Origin: an uncultured Muribaculaceae bacterium
Lineage (GTDB): Bacteria; Bacteroidota; Bacteroidia; Bacteroidales; Muribaculaceae
DNA length: 33,518 bases
Assembly (NCBI GenBank): GCA_910579105.1
Contig: CAJTRT010000024.1
Span: 1-33,518, forward strand
Direction: 5' to 3'
The stretch's first letter is position 1. Every line of letters begins with the position of its first letter. The notes below the pieces were generated by a model that was not told the DNA's origin, searched no databases, and saw nothing but the letters and a program-made list of their open reading frames with translations. A program made the position numbers and the translations under genes. Shown here in pieces: positions 6,411-14,559 of the stretch.

Positions 6411-9400
6411 ATGAGACGATTAAGCACGCTCCGGGGGCTGTTGCCCCTGTTGTCGCTCCTGCTCCTTGCGGCCGCGGGCGCGCTGTCGTCGTGCTCAAAC
6501 AAGCGCAACAACGCCGCGACGCGCAAATACCAGGAGTTCATCACCCGCTACAACATCCACTACAACGGCGACAAGCACTTCAAGGAGACCCTCGAGGAGA
6601 TGGAGCAGGGCTATGAGGACGACTACTCGCGGCTGCTCCCCGTGCACCCGGCCAACGCCAAGGCCGACGAGAAGGCGCCGCAGCCGTCGGGAAACTTCGA
6701 CCGCTCCATCGAGAAGGCTCAGAAGGCGATCCAGCTCCGCTCCATAAAGAAGAAGCCGAAGAAACAGGCCGGGAAGGGGAACGACCCCAAGTACAAGGCG
6801 TGGATGAAGCGCGACGAGTACAACCCGTTCCTCCACAACTCCTGGATGATGATGGGGAGGTCGCAGTTTCTCAACGGCGACTTCCTCGGGGCCGCTTCCA
6901 CCTTTTTCTACATATCGAAGCATTTCACCTGGCTTCCCGCCACCGTAACCGAGGCGAAGCTGTGGGAAGCCCGTTCCTACGCCGCCCTCGGCTGGCTTTT
7001 CGAAGCCGAGACGATACTGACCCGCGTGAAGGAGGACCAGCTCGTCAGCAAGAAACTGCGCGAGCTCAACGCCCTGGCCTGGGCCGACTTCCTGATTCAT
7101 TCCGGCGATTACGCCGGGGCCATTCCGCGGGTGGAGGCGGCCGCCTCTATGGCGGCACGCCAGCAGAAAGTGCGCCTGAACTTCCTCCTGGGGCAGCTCT
7201 ACGCCCTGGTGGGGAACAAGGAGGCGGCCTATCAGGCCTACAAGAAGGCCGGCAGCAGCGGTAACGCGACGTACCGGACCAAGTTCAACGCACGCATAAA
7301 GCAGAGCGAGGTGTACACCGGCTCTGACATAACCCCCGAGGTGAAGGCTCTGCGCCGCATGGCCCGCTACGACCGCAACAAGGAGTATCTCGACCAGGTG
7401 TATTACGCCATAGGCAACCTGTACCTCTCCCGCGCCGACACCCTGAAAGCGATCGAGAACTACGAGCTCGCCGCCGAGAAGTCGACCCGTTCGGGCATCG
7501 ACAAGGCCCTGGCGCAGCTCACCCTCGGGGGGCTGTACTACAACCTGCGCCAGTATTCCAAGGCGCAGCCCTGCTACTCCGAGGCGATGCCGCTTATCCC
7601 CGAGACCTATCCCGACTACCGGGTGCTGAAACGGCGCAGCGACGTGCTCGACGAGCTGGCCGTCTATTCGCAGAACGTGGAGTTGCAGGATTCGCTGCTG
7701 CGCCTGTCGGCTATGACCCCCGAGCAGCAGCTCGCCGTTGTCAACAAGATCATCGACGAGCTGAAAAAGAAAGAGAAGGAGGAAGCCGAGGCCGCCGCCC
7801 GCGAGGAGTTCCTGGCCAAGAACCAGGGGAACGAGCTGCAAGGCACCAACACCCAGACGTTCACTATGAACAACGGCGACGATTCCTGGTACTTCTACAA
7901 CACAATGACCAAGAACGCCGGAAAGACCGAGTTCCAGCGCCGGTGGGGCAACCGCAAGCTCGAGGACAACTGGCGCCGCCGCAACAAGTCGTCGTTCGAC
8001 TTCAACGACTTCGACTCCGCCTCTTCGGAAGATGAGGAGGGCGCGGAAGGGGAGAACGCCGCCGATGCCGCCGAAACCGGCGCTGATCTCTCGCCCGAGG
8101 ACGCTGAAAAGGCAAAGCAGGCCGAGGATCCGCACTACCCCGAGTATTATCTGAAACAGATTCCGAAGACCGATGCCGAAAAGCTCACCGCCAACGACAT
8201 CATACAGGAGGGGCTGTATAATATGGGAGTGATCCTCAAAGACAAGATGGAGGACTTCCCCGCTGCCGAAGGGGAGTTCGAACGGCTTATGACGCGCTAT
8301 CCCGATAACGTGTACCGTCTCGATACCTATTACAACCTGTATCTGATGTACACCCGCGCGGGAAACACCGCCGCGGCCGAGCGCTACCGCCAGCTGATCC
8401 TCTCGGAATTCCCGGAGTCGAAATACGGCCTGGCCATGCGCGACCCCGACTATATCGGTAGCCTCCGCCGCATGGAGGCCGCCGAGAGGCAGCTCTACGA
8501 CCAGGCGCTCGAGGCTTACCTCGACAACCGCAACCGTGAGGTCCACGCCGTCTACAAAACCATGTCGGCCGACTATCCGCTGAGCAAGCTGATGCCGAAG
8601 TTCATGTTCCTCGAGGCTCTCGCCTGTGTCTCCGACAAAAACCGCGAGGGTTTCAGCAACACGCTCCGCGAGATGCTCGAGCGCTATCCCGATACCGACC
8701 TGACGCCCTACGCCTCGGCCTATCTCAAAGGCCTGGCCCAGGGACGCGACCTGCGGCAGGGCGGCTCCAATATGCGCGGCATGGTGTGGGACACCCGGCT
8801 GAGCAACGACTCTACCGCCGCGGCTTCTGACTCCGTGCCCCGTTTCGAGGTCAATGCCGAGGCGCCCCAGCTGCTGGTGCTCCTCTACCCGATCGACGTA
8901 ATATCGCCGAACGCCCTGCTGTATAACGTGGCGCGCCATAACTTCACCTCCTTCGCGGTGCGCGACTTCGATCTCGAGCAGATGAACTTCGGCCGCCTCG
9001 GGCTTTTGATAATCAAGGGTTTCGCGAATATCCGCGAAATGAACCATTATCTGTCGGTGCTCAACGACAACCGCGACTTCAAACTACCGCCGGAAGTGCG
9101 TCCCGTGATCATATCGCAGGAAAACTTCGACGCTCTGCTGCGGTCCGGCGGCTCTTTTGACGAGTATTTCGACTATATGCGCGACAAGACCTATTCCGAC
9201 ACCGAGCAGTGCGTTCTCCCGCCGGAACTCTACGAGCCGTCGCCCCTCCCCTCCGAGCAGCCCGAGGAACCCGTGGAGGCTGAGCCGGCAGTTCCTGCCG
9301 CGGAGGAGTCGGCCGCTGAACCCGGGATGGAACCGGTTCCCGTTCTGGTGCCTGGAACAGAGGCTGAAAAAAACACCCCGGAGCCTGCCGCCCCTGAACC

Positions 9401-9569
9401 TGTCGCCCCTGAACCTGCCGTCACGGAACCTGTCATTACCCCGGAGCCCGTCGCGTCGCCGTCACCGGCAACTCCTTCGCCGTCCGCGGCCCCGGCTCGT
9501 CCGTCCGCCCCAGTCCGGCTCCCGGACTATCCCGAAGGCTCCGAGGGAGACGACCCCCTGCTTGACTGA
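6411..9569 (+). CDS. PorW/SprE-like tetratricopeptide-repeat lipoprotein
   Basis: A 1052-residue lipoprotein with signal peptide and lipobox LSSC (C28), followed by TRKYQEFITRYNIHYNGD, which matches the N terminus of PorW/SprE, the type IX secretion-associated TPR lipoprotein of Bacteroidetes. TPR-like helical pairs run from about residue 135 to 450 and again from about 590 to 790. Acidic or low-complexity linkers lie at about 450-480 (Lys/Glu) and 530-565. The C-terminal about 110 residues are Pro/Glu/Ala-rich with PEP and APEPV repeats, a tail not expected in the family core. A GTG at 6408 directly precedes the ATG at 6411; I prefer the ATG. Homologues also occur in Bacteroidales without a full T9SS, so the name does not prove T9SS. 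It is preceded by the TlpA-like lipoprotein. Confidence 0.8.
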   Translation: MRRLSTLRGLLPLLSLLLLAAAGALSSCSNKRNNAATRKYQEFITRYNIHYNGDKHFKETLEEMEQGYEDDYSRLLPVHPANAKADEKAPQPSGNFDRSIEKAQKAIQLRSIKKKPKKQAGKGNDPKYKAWMKRDEYNPFLHNSWMMMGRSQFLNGDFLGAASTFFYISKHFTWLPATVTEAKLWEARSYAALGWLFEAETILTRVKEDQLVSKKLRELNALAWADFLIHSGDYAGAIPRVEAAASMAARQQKVRLNFLLGQLYALVGNKEAAYQAYKKAGSSGNATYRTKFNARIKQSEVYTGSDITPEVKALRRMARYDRNKEYLDQVYYAIGNLYLSRADTLKAIENYELAAEKSTRSGIDKALAQLTLGGLYYNLRQYSKAQPCYSEAMPLIPETYPDYRVLKRRSDVLDELAVYSQNVELQDSLLRLSAMTPEQQLAVVNKIIDELKKKEKEEAEAAAREEFLAKNQGNELQGTNTQTFTMNNGDDSWYFYNTMTKNAGKTEFQRRWGNRKLEDNWRRRNKSSFDFNDFDSASSEDEEGAEGENAADAAETGADLSPEDAEKAKQAEDPHYPEYYLKQIPKTDAEKLTANDIIQEGLYNMGVILKDKMEDFPAAEGEFERLMTRYPDNVYRLDTYYNLYLMYTRAGNTAAAERYRQLILSEFPESKYGLAMRDPDYIGSLRRMEAAERQLYDQALEAYLDNRNREVHAVYKTMSADYPLSKLMPKFMFLEALACVSDKNREGFSNTLREMLERYPDTDLTPYASAYLKGLAQGRDLRQGGSNMRGMVWDTRLSNDSTAAASDSVPRFEVNAEAPQLLVLLYPIDVISPNALLYNVARHNFTSFAVRDFDLEQMNFGRLGLLIIKGFANIREMNHYLSVLNDNRDFKLPPEVRPVIISQENFDALLRSGGSFDEYFDYMRDKTYSDTEQCVLPPELYEPSPLPSEQPEEPVEAEPAVPAAEESAAEPGMEPVPVLVPGTEAEKNTPEPAAPEPVAPEPAVTEPVITPEPVASPSPATPSPSAAPARPSAPVRLPDYPEGSEGDDPLLD
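9391..9420 (+). repeat. 15-bp in-frame tandem repeat in the PorW-like tail
   Basis: Two copies of a 15-bp unit (CCCCTGAACCTGTCG, then CCCCTGAACCTGCCG) encode the repeated PEPVA/PEPAV segment, with degenerate copies on both sides. In-frame expansion or contraction would change tail length without breaking the gene. Confidence 0.7.
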
Positions 9570-9620
9570 CTGCCGCGAAATGGCTCCATACTTTCGATAT
9601 AACGGGATTTCACGAGATTA

Positions 9621-9685
9621 TACGCGTCACGCCGCATCCGTACTGGTTGCCGGGATGGCTGTGTACGGACGCGGCGTGACGCGTA
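9621..9685. repeat. Strong 23-bp inverted repeat (REP-like palindrome)
   Basis: Arms 9621-9643 and 9663-9685 are reverse complements in 22 of 23 positions (a 15-bp perfect outer part, one A/C mismatch, a 7-bp perfect inner part) around a 19-nt loop. It lies between the convergent PorW-like and glucokinase genes, where it could terminate both. The right arm shares GGACGCGGCGTG with the repeat at 33471-33482. There is no U tract, so it is not a classical terminator. Confidence 0.85.
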
Positions 9686-9771
9686 AGGTTTGGCGGGATT
9701 CGTGCGAAGTTGGGTTGACTTAGCGCGTATTCCGGTGGGTTTTCAGCGTGGTTTCACAACGGGATGCCCCC

Positions 9772-10806
9772 TCAGGGATTCTGGGGAAGCTGGGGCGCGG
9801 CCGGTGTGGGTGTGACCGGGACGGCGCTGGGGGTCGGAGCCATGGGTTTGGCTTCCCAGCCCAGGGCGGAGGCGCCGAGCACGGCCGCGTCGGCCTCTTT
9901 GAGCTCTGAGGGGAGGACTTTGACTTTCCCCTTCCATATGCCGAGCATATTCTTGTCCATGGCGTTGAGCATCGGCTTCATGAGTATGTCGCCGCTCTTG
10001 GCCAGGCCGCCGAAGAGGATGAAGGCCTGCGGGGCTGAGAACACCGTGAAGTCGGCGAGCGCCTCGCCGAGAATCTCGCCGGTGAACTCAAAGATGTCCT
10101 TGGCGATCTTGTCGCCGGCCACGGCCGCGTCGTAAACGTCCTTGGAGGTTATCTGGTCGGTGGGGATGTTGCGCAGCAGCGACGGTTCGGCGGGACGGGC
10201 CTCGAGGAACTCGCGGGCGCTCTGCGCCACGCCGGTGGCCGAGCAGTAGGTCTCCAGGCAGCCGCGGCGGCCGCAGTTGCAGAGGCGTCCGTTATTGCGG
10301 CGCACGATCACGTGGCCAAGCTCACCGGCGAATCCGTCGTGGCCGTAGACGAGCTGCCCGTTGATCACGATGCCTGAGCCGACACCCGTGCCGAGGGTGA
10401 TCATTATGAAGTCCTTGAGGCCGCGGGCCGCGCCGTAGGTCATCTCGCCGATGGCCGCGGCGTTGGCGTCGTTGGTGACGGCCACTGGTATGCCGGTCTT
10501 CTCCTCGACGAGTTTCGCCAGGGGTATGGGCGTGGGCCATGGGAGGTTCACGCCCTGCTCGATTATGCCGGTGTAGTAGTTGGCGTTCGGAGCGCCGATG
10601 CCTATGCCGTGGATTTTGTCAACGGCGTCGTTTGACTCTATCAGCTTGTTAAGCTCGGTGTTGAGCTCGTCGATGTAGGCCTCCACGGTGGAGTGTTTGC
10701 GGGTCTTGATGGAGGAACTGGCGAGTACGACGCCGCGCGCGTCAACTATGCCGAACACTGTGTTGGTGCCGCCTATGTCGATGCCGACAACATAAGGTTT
10801 GCTCAT
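9772..10806 (-). CDS. ROK-family glucokinase
   Basis: A 344-residue cytoplasmic sugar kinase, most likely phosphorylating glucose with ATP at the head of glycolysis. The N-terminal phosphate-binding motif is DIGGTNT (residues 10-16), the catalytic Asp lies in TNDANAAAIGE (D113), the second phosphate motif is LGTGVGSG (138-145), and the ROK zinc site is H165 plus CNCGRRGC (C176, C178, C183). The frame is open to 10863, but MSKPYVVGIDIGG at 10806 matches the family start. The last about 25 residues are Pro/Ala-rich (MAPTPSAVPVTPTPAAPQ), unusual for ROK kinases and without an obvious role. Substrate is inferred; another hexose or N-acetylmannosamine kinase cannot be excluded. Confidence 0.88.
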   Translation of the reverse strand: MSKPYVVGIDIGGTNTVFGIVDARGVVLASSSIKTRKHSTVEAYIDELNTELNKLIESNDAVDKIHGIGIGAPNANYYTGIIEQGVNLPWPTPIPLAKLVEEKTGIPVAVTNDANAAAIGEMTYGAARGLKDFIMITLGTGVGSGIVINGQLVYGHDGFAGELGHVIVRRNNGRLCNCGRRGCLETYCSATGVAQSAREFLEARPAEPSLLRNIPTDQITSKDVYDAAVAGDKIAKDIFEFTGEILGEALADFTVFSAPQAFILFGGLAKSGDILMKPMLNAMDKNMLGIWKGKVKVLPSELKEADAAVLGASALGWEAKPMAPTPSAVPVTPTPAAPQLPQNP

Positions 10807-10871
10807 CTTATTGAAAGGTATTATTAGGTAAGTGAAGTTGTTTTGCCAAGCGCCGTGGCGCAAGTGAGTGA

Positions 10872-10899
10872 CAAAGGTAGCAAAAAATTCATTTCCAAA
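10872..10899 (-). promoter_or_regulatory. Promoter upstream of the glucokinase gene
   Basis: On the minus strand TACCTTTG (10879-10872) is an exact TAnnTTTG -7 box. A TTTG (10899-10896) lies only 16 bp upstream, shorter than the usual 19-21, so the -33 assignment is tentative. The leader to the ATG at 10806 would be about 60 nt. Confidence 0.45.
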
Positions 10900-11023
10900 G
10901 GAATTTGCCGCATTAAAATTGTCTAAGGCATGCGTGACGGGCGCGCCGTGCGGCGTTTCAGGGTGGCTATGAACGATTGGCCTCTCCCGGCGTTATAGTT
11001 TTATGACATAAAACGTGAAGATT

Positions 11024-11632
11024 ATGAAAAATTACGCTATCCTGGCAATCGCCCTCATGGGCGCGGCCGCTCTGTCGGGCTGCGACTCGAAGTCGAAACT
11101 CGCGAAAGAGATACAGGGGGAATGGACTTCCGCGCCGGAGCTGCTCGTAAACACCGGGGCGGCACGCGCGTCGCTGGTACGCGTCGCCGAGTTCGACCGC
11201 GCGGCCGACGCCGCGGAAGGGACTGTTAAAATGACCGCGCTTATCACCGTCGAGAACACCATCCCCGCCAACGACTCCATAGTAACCCCGCTGACGATCA
11301 CGGCTTCCGGCACGGCGGCCATTTCCGGATTCTACACAGTGAAGGACGATGACGAGTTGAAGCTGAACCTCGACGCGTCCACCCTATCGATCGCCGTGGA
11401 TCCCGAGGCCGTGAAACTGGATTATGACATTATAGACGGCAGGAGCGGGTCGTCGCTCGAACAGCTCCGCCCCGGCGCTCTGCGCCTGGCCCGGCAGCAG
11501 ATCAACCGCGCCGCGCAGGATGTGTTCTTCAACCTTGACGAGATCGACGACATACGCATCGACAACAATCTGATGTCGTGCGAAATCGGCCACAAGGACC
11601 TCACGTTCCGCCGGGCGGTGCCGGGCAAATGA
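11024..11632 (+). CDS. Small lipoprotein of unknown function
   Basis: A 202-residue lipoprotein: MKNYAILAIALMGAAALSGC has a signal peptide and lipobox LSGC (C20). The mature part opens with IQGEWTSAPELL and then alternates charged and hydrophobic stretches suggestive of beta strands (for example TVKMTALITVENTI and TPLTITASGTAAISGFYTV), loosely like a lipocalin-type barrel. A helical segment (SLEQLRPGALRLARQQINRAAQDVFF) and a last strand pair follow. I do not recognise the family. The GTG at 11015 in the same frame is a less likely start because the ATG at 11024 gives the cleaner signal peptide. It is divergent from glucokinase and about 80 bp ahead of the rhomboid genes, perhaps its own unit. 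Confidence 0.8.
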   Translation: MKNYAILAIALMGAAALSGCDSKSKLAKEIQGEWTSAPELLVNTGAARASLVRVAEFDRAADAAEGTVKMTALITVENTIPANDSIVTPLTITASGTAAISGFYTVKDDDELKLNLDASTLSIAVDPEAVKLDYDIIDGRSGSSLEQLRPGALRLARQQINRAAQDVFFNLDEIDDIRIDNNLMSCEIGHKDLTFRRAVPGK

Positions 11633-11713
11633 CTTTTGACAATCTGTAACATTGGCGGCGGGAGGTATCTCGGGAAAAAGTTGTAAATTCGCGTCCATAG
11701 TAAACATTGGCTT

Positions 11714-12481
11714 ATGAATTTCAGGAACTTTTTTGACCAGATACCTCCCGTCACCAAGAACCTGCTGATAATCAATGTGATTATCTGGCTGGCTATGGGG
11801 CTCGTGCGCTCCGTCGGGGGCTTCTTGGAGCAGTACGGCGCGCTGTACTACTTCACCTCTGACCAGTTCGTGCCCTCGCAGCTGGTCACCTATATGTTCA
11901 TCCACGCGAACTTCATGCACCTGTTTTTCAACATGTTCGCCCTGTGGATGTTCGGCATGACGATGGAGCGCGTCCTCGGAGCCCCAAAATTCCTGTTCTA
12001 TTATATTTCCTGCGGCCTTGGCGCCGCGCTGGTCCAGGAAGGGGTGTTCGCCGGCATGATCAGTCATTACGCCTCGATGTTCGCCAATCCCGGGGCGGTG
12101 AAGGACCTGCTGGCCCATTCGCAGGTCATGTACAACCAGCTGTACGAGATAGGCGTGGTGCCCACAGACGCGGAAGTTGGGATGCTCTACCAGCTTTACC
12201 ACACCCCAACCATCGGAGCCTCGGGCGCCGTGTTCGGAATCCTGCTGGCCTTCGGCTACATGTTTCCCCAGGCGCGGCTGTCGCTCCTTTTCCCGCCTGT
12301 CACCCTTAAAGCCCGCACTTTCGTGCTGATTTACGCCGCTATCGAGCTTGTGCTTGGCGTGTACAACAACCAGGCGGACACCGTCGCGCATTTCGCCCAT
12401 CTCGGTGGTATGCTCTTCGGCCTGGCGATATTGCTTTACTGGCGCAAGAAGGGCGTCATAGGGGGGCCGTATCATTTCTGA
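11714..12481 (+). CDS. Rhomboid family intramembrane serine protease (first of pair)
   Basis: A 255-residue polytopic membrane protease that cleaves transmembrane substrates in the inner membrane. HANFMHLFFN (HxxxN at H69-N73) is the oxyanion/TM2 motif, GASGAVFG holds the nucleophile S170, and AHLGG holds the catalytic H229. About six membrane segments are visible. Between TM3 and the Ser-bearing helix lies a long insert (about residues 110-165) that is polar and partly amphipathic and absent from minimal GlpG-like rhomboids. TAAATTCG at 11684-11691 is a weak -7 candidate. It is 18 bp upstream of a second rhomboid gene; the pair plus the phosphatase-fold gene form an apparent operon. Confidence 0.93.
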   Translation: MNFRNFFDQIPPVTKNLLIINVIIWLAMGLVRSVGGFLEQYGALYYFTSDQFVPSQLVTYMFIHANFMHLFFNMFALWMFGMTMERVLGAPKFLFYYISCGLGAALVQEGVFAGMISHYASMFANPGAVKDLLAHSQVMYNQLYEIGVVPTDAEVGMLYQLYHTPTIGASGAVFGILLAFGYMFPQARLSLLFPPVTLKARTFVLIYAAIELVLGVYNNQADTVAHFAHLGGMLFGLAILLYWRKKGVIGGPYHF

Positions 12482-12499
12482 TCCGAGTATTTTTCCAGG

Positions 12500-13270
12500 A
12501 TGGCGTCCCTGCCGCCGACCAATCGTCATATGATTCTGCGCCTGTTCATAATAAACGCCCTGGTGTATCTCGGGCTTAAGCTGCTGTGGCTTGCCGCTCC
12601 TGCGACCGGGCTTGATTTCGAGGCCGCGGTGGCTCAGTTGCTGCTGCCTCCGACGCTCGAAGGGGTGGCGGGGAGGCCGTGGACGGTGCTGACTTATATG
12701 TTCACCCAGTGCGATTTCCGCCACCTGCTTGTCAATATGCTGTGGCTCGGCGGGTTCGGAACGCTGCTCGCCCGCGACGCGGGGCACTGGCGGGTGCTGG
12801 CCCTGTATCTTGTCGGGGGTGTGGGCGCCGCGGCCATGTTCCTTCTCAGCTCGCTTACGCCGTTCGCCCCGGCCGAACCCCTTGCCGGGGCCTCCGGCGC
12901 GGTGATTGCCCTTACGGTCGCCGCCGGGGTGGTGAGTCCTGGCCGGAAAATCAAGCTGACCTATATCGGCGAGTTCTCGATGAGCCATGTGGTGCCCCTG
13001 GCGCTGTTGGCGTTCTTCTTCTGCTCGCTTCCCGAGGCCATGGCGCATGCCGGCGGCCTGTTCTGCGGCATCGCGGCCGCGCTCGCGTGGCGGCGTTCCA
13101 GGCCTGCCGCGGCTGCCCGGGCCTCAGCTCCTTCGCGGGGCGCTCTCTCACAGCCTGACGAGTATTCCACCCTTGTGGCCAAGGCAAACGCGCAAGGTTA
13201 TGAGGCGCTTCTGCCATCGGAGCAGCGGCGGCTCTACGAGCTGACACTCCGCCGCGGCTCCCGGCGTTGA
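12500..13270 (+). CDS. Rhomboid family intramembrane serine protease (second of pair)
   Basis: A 256-residue rhomboid with full catalytic set: HLLVN (H75-N79), GASGAV with nucleophile S132, and AHAGG with H183. Six hydrophobic segments fill residues 10-200. The soluble C-terminal tail (about 200-256) is Ala/Arg-rich and ends in a short helical motif (YSTLVAKANAQGYEALLPSEQRRLYEL). That motif resembles the small cytoplasmic domain at the end of many Bacteroidetes rhomboids, with the pattern hydrophobic-x-K-x(4)-G-x(2)-L-x(4)-R. It lacks the long loop insert of its upstream partner, so the two are not recent duplicates. The stop is 17 bp before the next gene's ATG. Confidence 0.92.
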   Translation: MASLPPTNRHMILRLFIINALVYLGLKLLWLAAPATGLDFEAAVAQLLLPPTLEGVAGRPWTVLTYMFTQCDFRHLLVNMLWLGGFGTLLARDAGHWRVLALYLVGGVGAAAMFLLSSLTPFAPAEPLAGASGAVIALTVAAGVVSPGRKIKLTYIGEFSMSHVVPLALLAFFFCSLPEAMAHAGGLFCGIAAALAWRRSRPAAAARASAPSRGALSQPDEYSTLVAKANAQGYEALLPSEQRRLYELTLRRGSRR

Positions 13271-13287
13271 TTTGGCGATTTAGGCTT

Positions 13288-14436
13288 ATGTCACCCTTGA
13301 CGAAACGCATATTAAGGATAACGGGCTGGACTGTCTGTCTGGCCGCGGCTGTCGCGACGGTGTGCGCGGCTTACGGCGGCGTGGTCAACCCGGTGGTGAC
13401 AACCATTCCGGCGATTCTCTCCATGACCTTCCCTTTCTGGCTGGGTTTGTCGGCCGCGTTGCTGATCGCCGCCCTGCTCGCGCGTGCCCGGCGCATGGCG
13501 CTGGTGCCGCTCCTGGGTATTCTTTGCTCGGCGGGTCCCGCAGCGAGCTACACCCCGGTGAATCTCTTCCGCGAGAATGTCGCTGAGCGGGATTCCTCCC
13601 GCGTGTTCACCCTTTTGAGCTACAACACCGCGAATTTCGTCGGAGTGAACGACGGGGCTGTGCCTGCGGAAAAATATCTCGCGCCAGGCGCGCCCCGCAA
13701 CGGCATAGCGGAATATATCATAGAGAGCGGGGCCGACATTGTGGTCGCCCAGGAGTTCCCGCCGATGAGGCCCAACCCCTTCCTTGGCTTCACGGCGGAG
13801 ATGATTGACACGCTCGCGGCCGTCTATCCCCACACGCAGCATTTCCCTCCGTCGGCCTACGCCGAGGGGGAGCACCGCTGCCGCATATTCTCCAAGTTCC
13901 CGATGCGCCGCGTCGAACTGCCGCCACCCTCCGGCTCGGCGGAGTGGTCGGCCGCCATGGTCGACATCCGCGGGATGGAGACGCTGGTGGTCGACGTGCA
14001 TCTCCAATCAATCGGGCTGTCCCGTCAGGATAAGGAGCTGTACCGCGAGCTCACCGAGGGAGATGGGCGCGGGAAGATGCGCGAGGTCAGGCAGACGCTT
14101 ATCGGCAAGCTGTCGAGGGCGATGCGTCTCCGCGCCTGGCAGGCCGTCAGGCTGCGCCAGGCCATCGATTCGATCGGGGCGCCCAATGTGATTGTGGCGG
14201 GCGATTTCAACGACATTCCCGGCTGCTACGCCCTACGCGAGATCGCCGGCGGCGATTTCCGCAATGCCTTCAACGACGCGGCCAACGGCCCGATGATCAC
14301 CTTCCATTCCGACCGCTTCTACTTCCACATCGACCACATCCTCTACCGCGGGGCGATGGAGGCCGTCGACCTCCGCCGCGGCCCCTGCGCCGAGTCCGAC
14401 CACTACCCCCTCCTCGCCACCTTCCTCACCCGCTGA
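13288..14436 (+). CDS. Membrane-anchored endonuclease/exonuclease/phosphatase (EEP) family protein
   Basis: A 382-residue protein with two or three N-terminal membrane segments (about residues 11-30, 38-62 and 68-85) and a DNase I-like EEP domain outside the membrane. Active-site residues are visible: SYNTANF with N113, AQEFP with E156, DVHL with H238, GDFND with D306/N308, and the final HIDH (347-350) and SDHYP (D371/H372). The substrate could be nucleic acid, phospholipid or inositol phosphate; the fold alone does not tell. The frame is open to a TTG at 13267, but the ATG at 13288 gives a normal N terminus. It follows the second rhomboid by 17 bp, a gene order I believe recurs in Bacteroidales. 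Confidence 0.88.
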   Translation: MSPLTKRILRITGWTVCLAAAVATVCAAYGGVVNPVVTTIPAILSMTFPFWLGLSAALLIAALLARARRMALVPLLGILCSAGPAASYTPVNLFRENVAERDSSRVFTLLSYNTANFVGVNDGAVPAEKYLAPGAPRNGIAEYIIESGADIVVAQEFPPMRPNPFLGFTAEMIDTLAAVYPHTQHFPPSAYAEGEHRCRIFSKFPMRRVELPPPSGSAEWSAAMVDIRGMETLVVDVHLQSIGLSRQDKELYRELTEGDGRGKMREVRQTLIGKLSRAMRLRAWQAVRLRQAIDSIGAPNVIVAGDFNDIPGCYALREIAGGDFRNAFNDAANGPMITFHSDRFYFHIDHILYRGAMEAVDLRRGPCAESDHYPLLATFLTR

Positions 14437-14469
14437 CCCGCCGCCGGCGTATGTTGTCGCGCATACGCG

Positions 14470-14499
14470 TTGTTGTTGAGGATTTTTTGCGTATCTTTG
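14470..14499 (+). promoter_or_regulatory. Consensus promoter for the M3 peptidase gene
   Basis: TTG (14470-14472) and TATCTTTG (14492-14499), an exact TAnnTTTG -7 box, are 19 bp apart. Transcription should start near 14506, about 54 nt before the ATG at 14560. The leader before the ATG is AT-rich, as usual here. Confidence 0.65.
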
Positions 14500-14559
14500 C
14501 GGAGGGCAACCGTTTTTGCCAGACATATTCGCAAACAAACCAAATAACAACCTTTTTTC

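Noticed and set aside
6495..9047. 850-codon open frame on the minus strand
   Set aside because: It is fully antisense to the PorW-like gene and reflects GC-rich codon-position bias; its product has no recognisable domains, signal peptide or family pattern.
11384..11632. Possible continuation of the lipoprotein gene into the rhomboid operon
   Set aside because: A clear stop lies at 11632 and about 80 bp separate it from the rhomboid ATG; no shared frame or overlap exists.
11384..13048. 554-codon minus-strand frame
   Set aside because: It covers two well-supported rhomboid genes in antisense and is rich in His/Gln/Arg, typical of a shadow frame.
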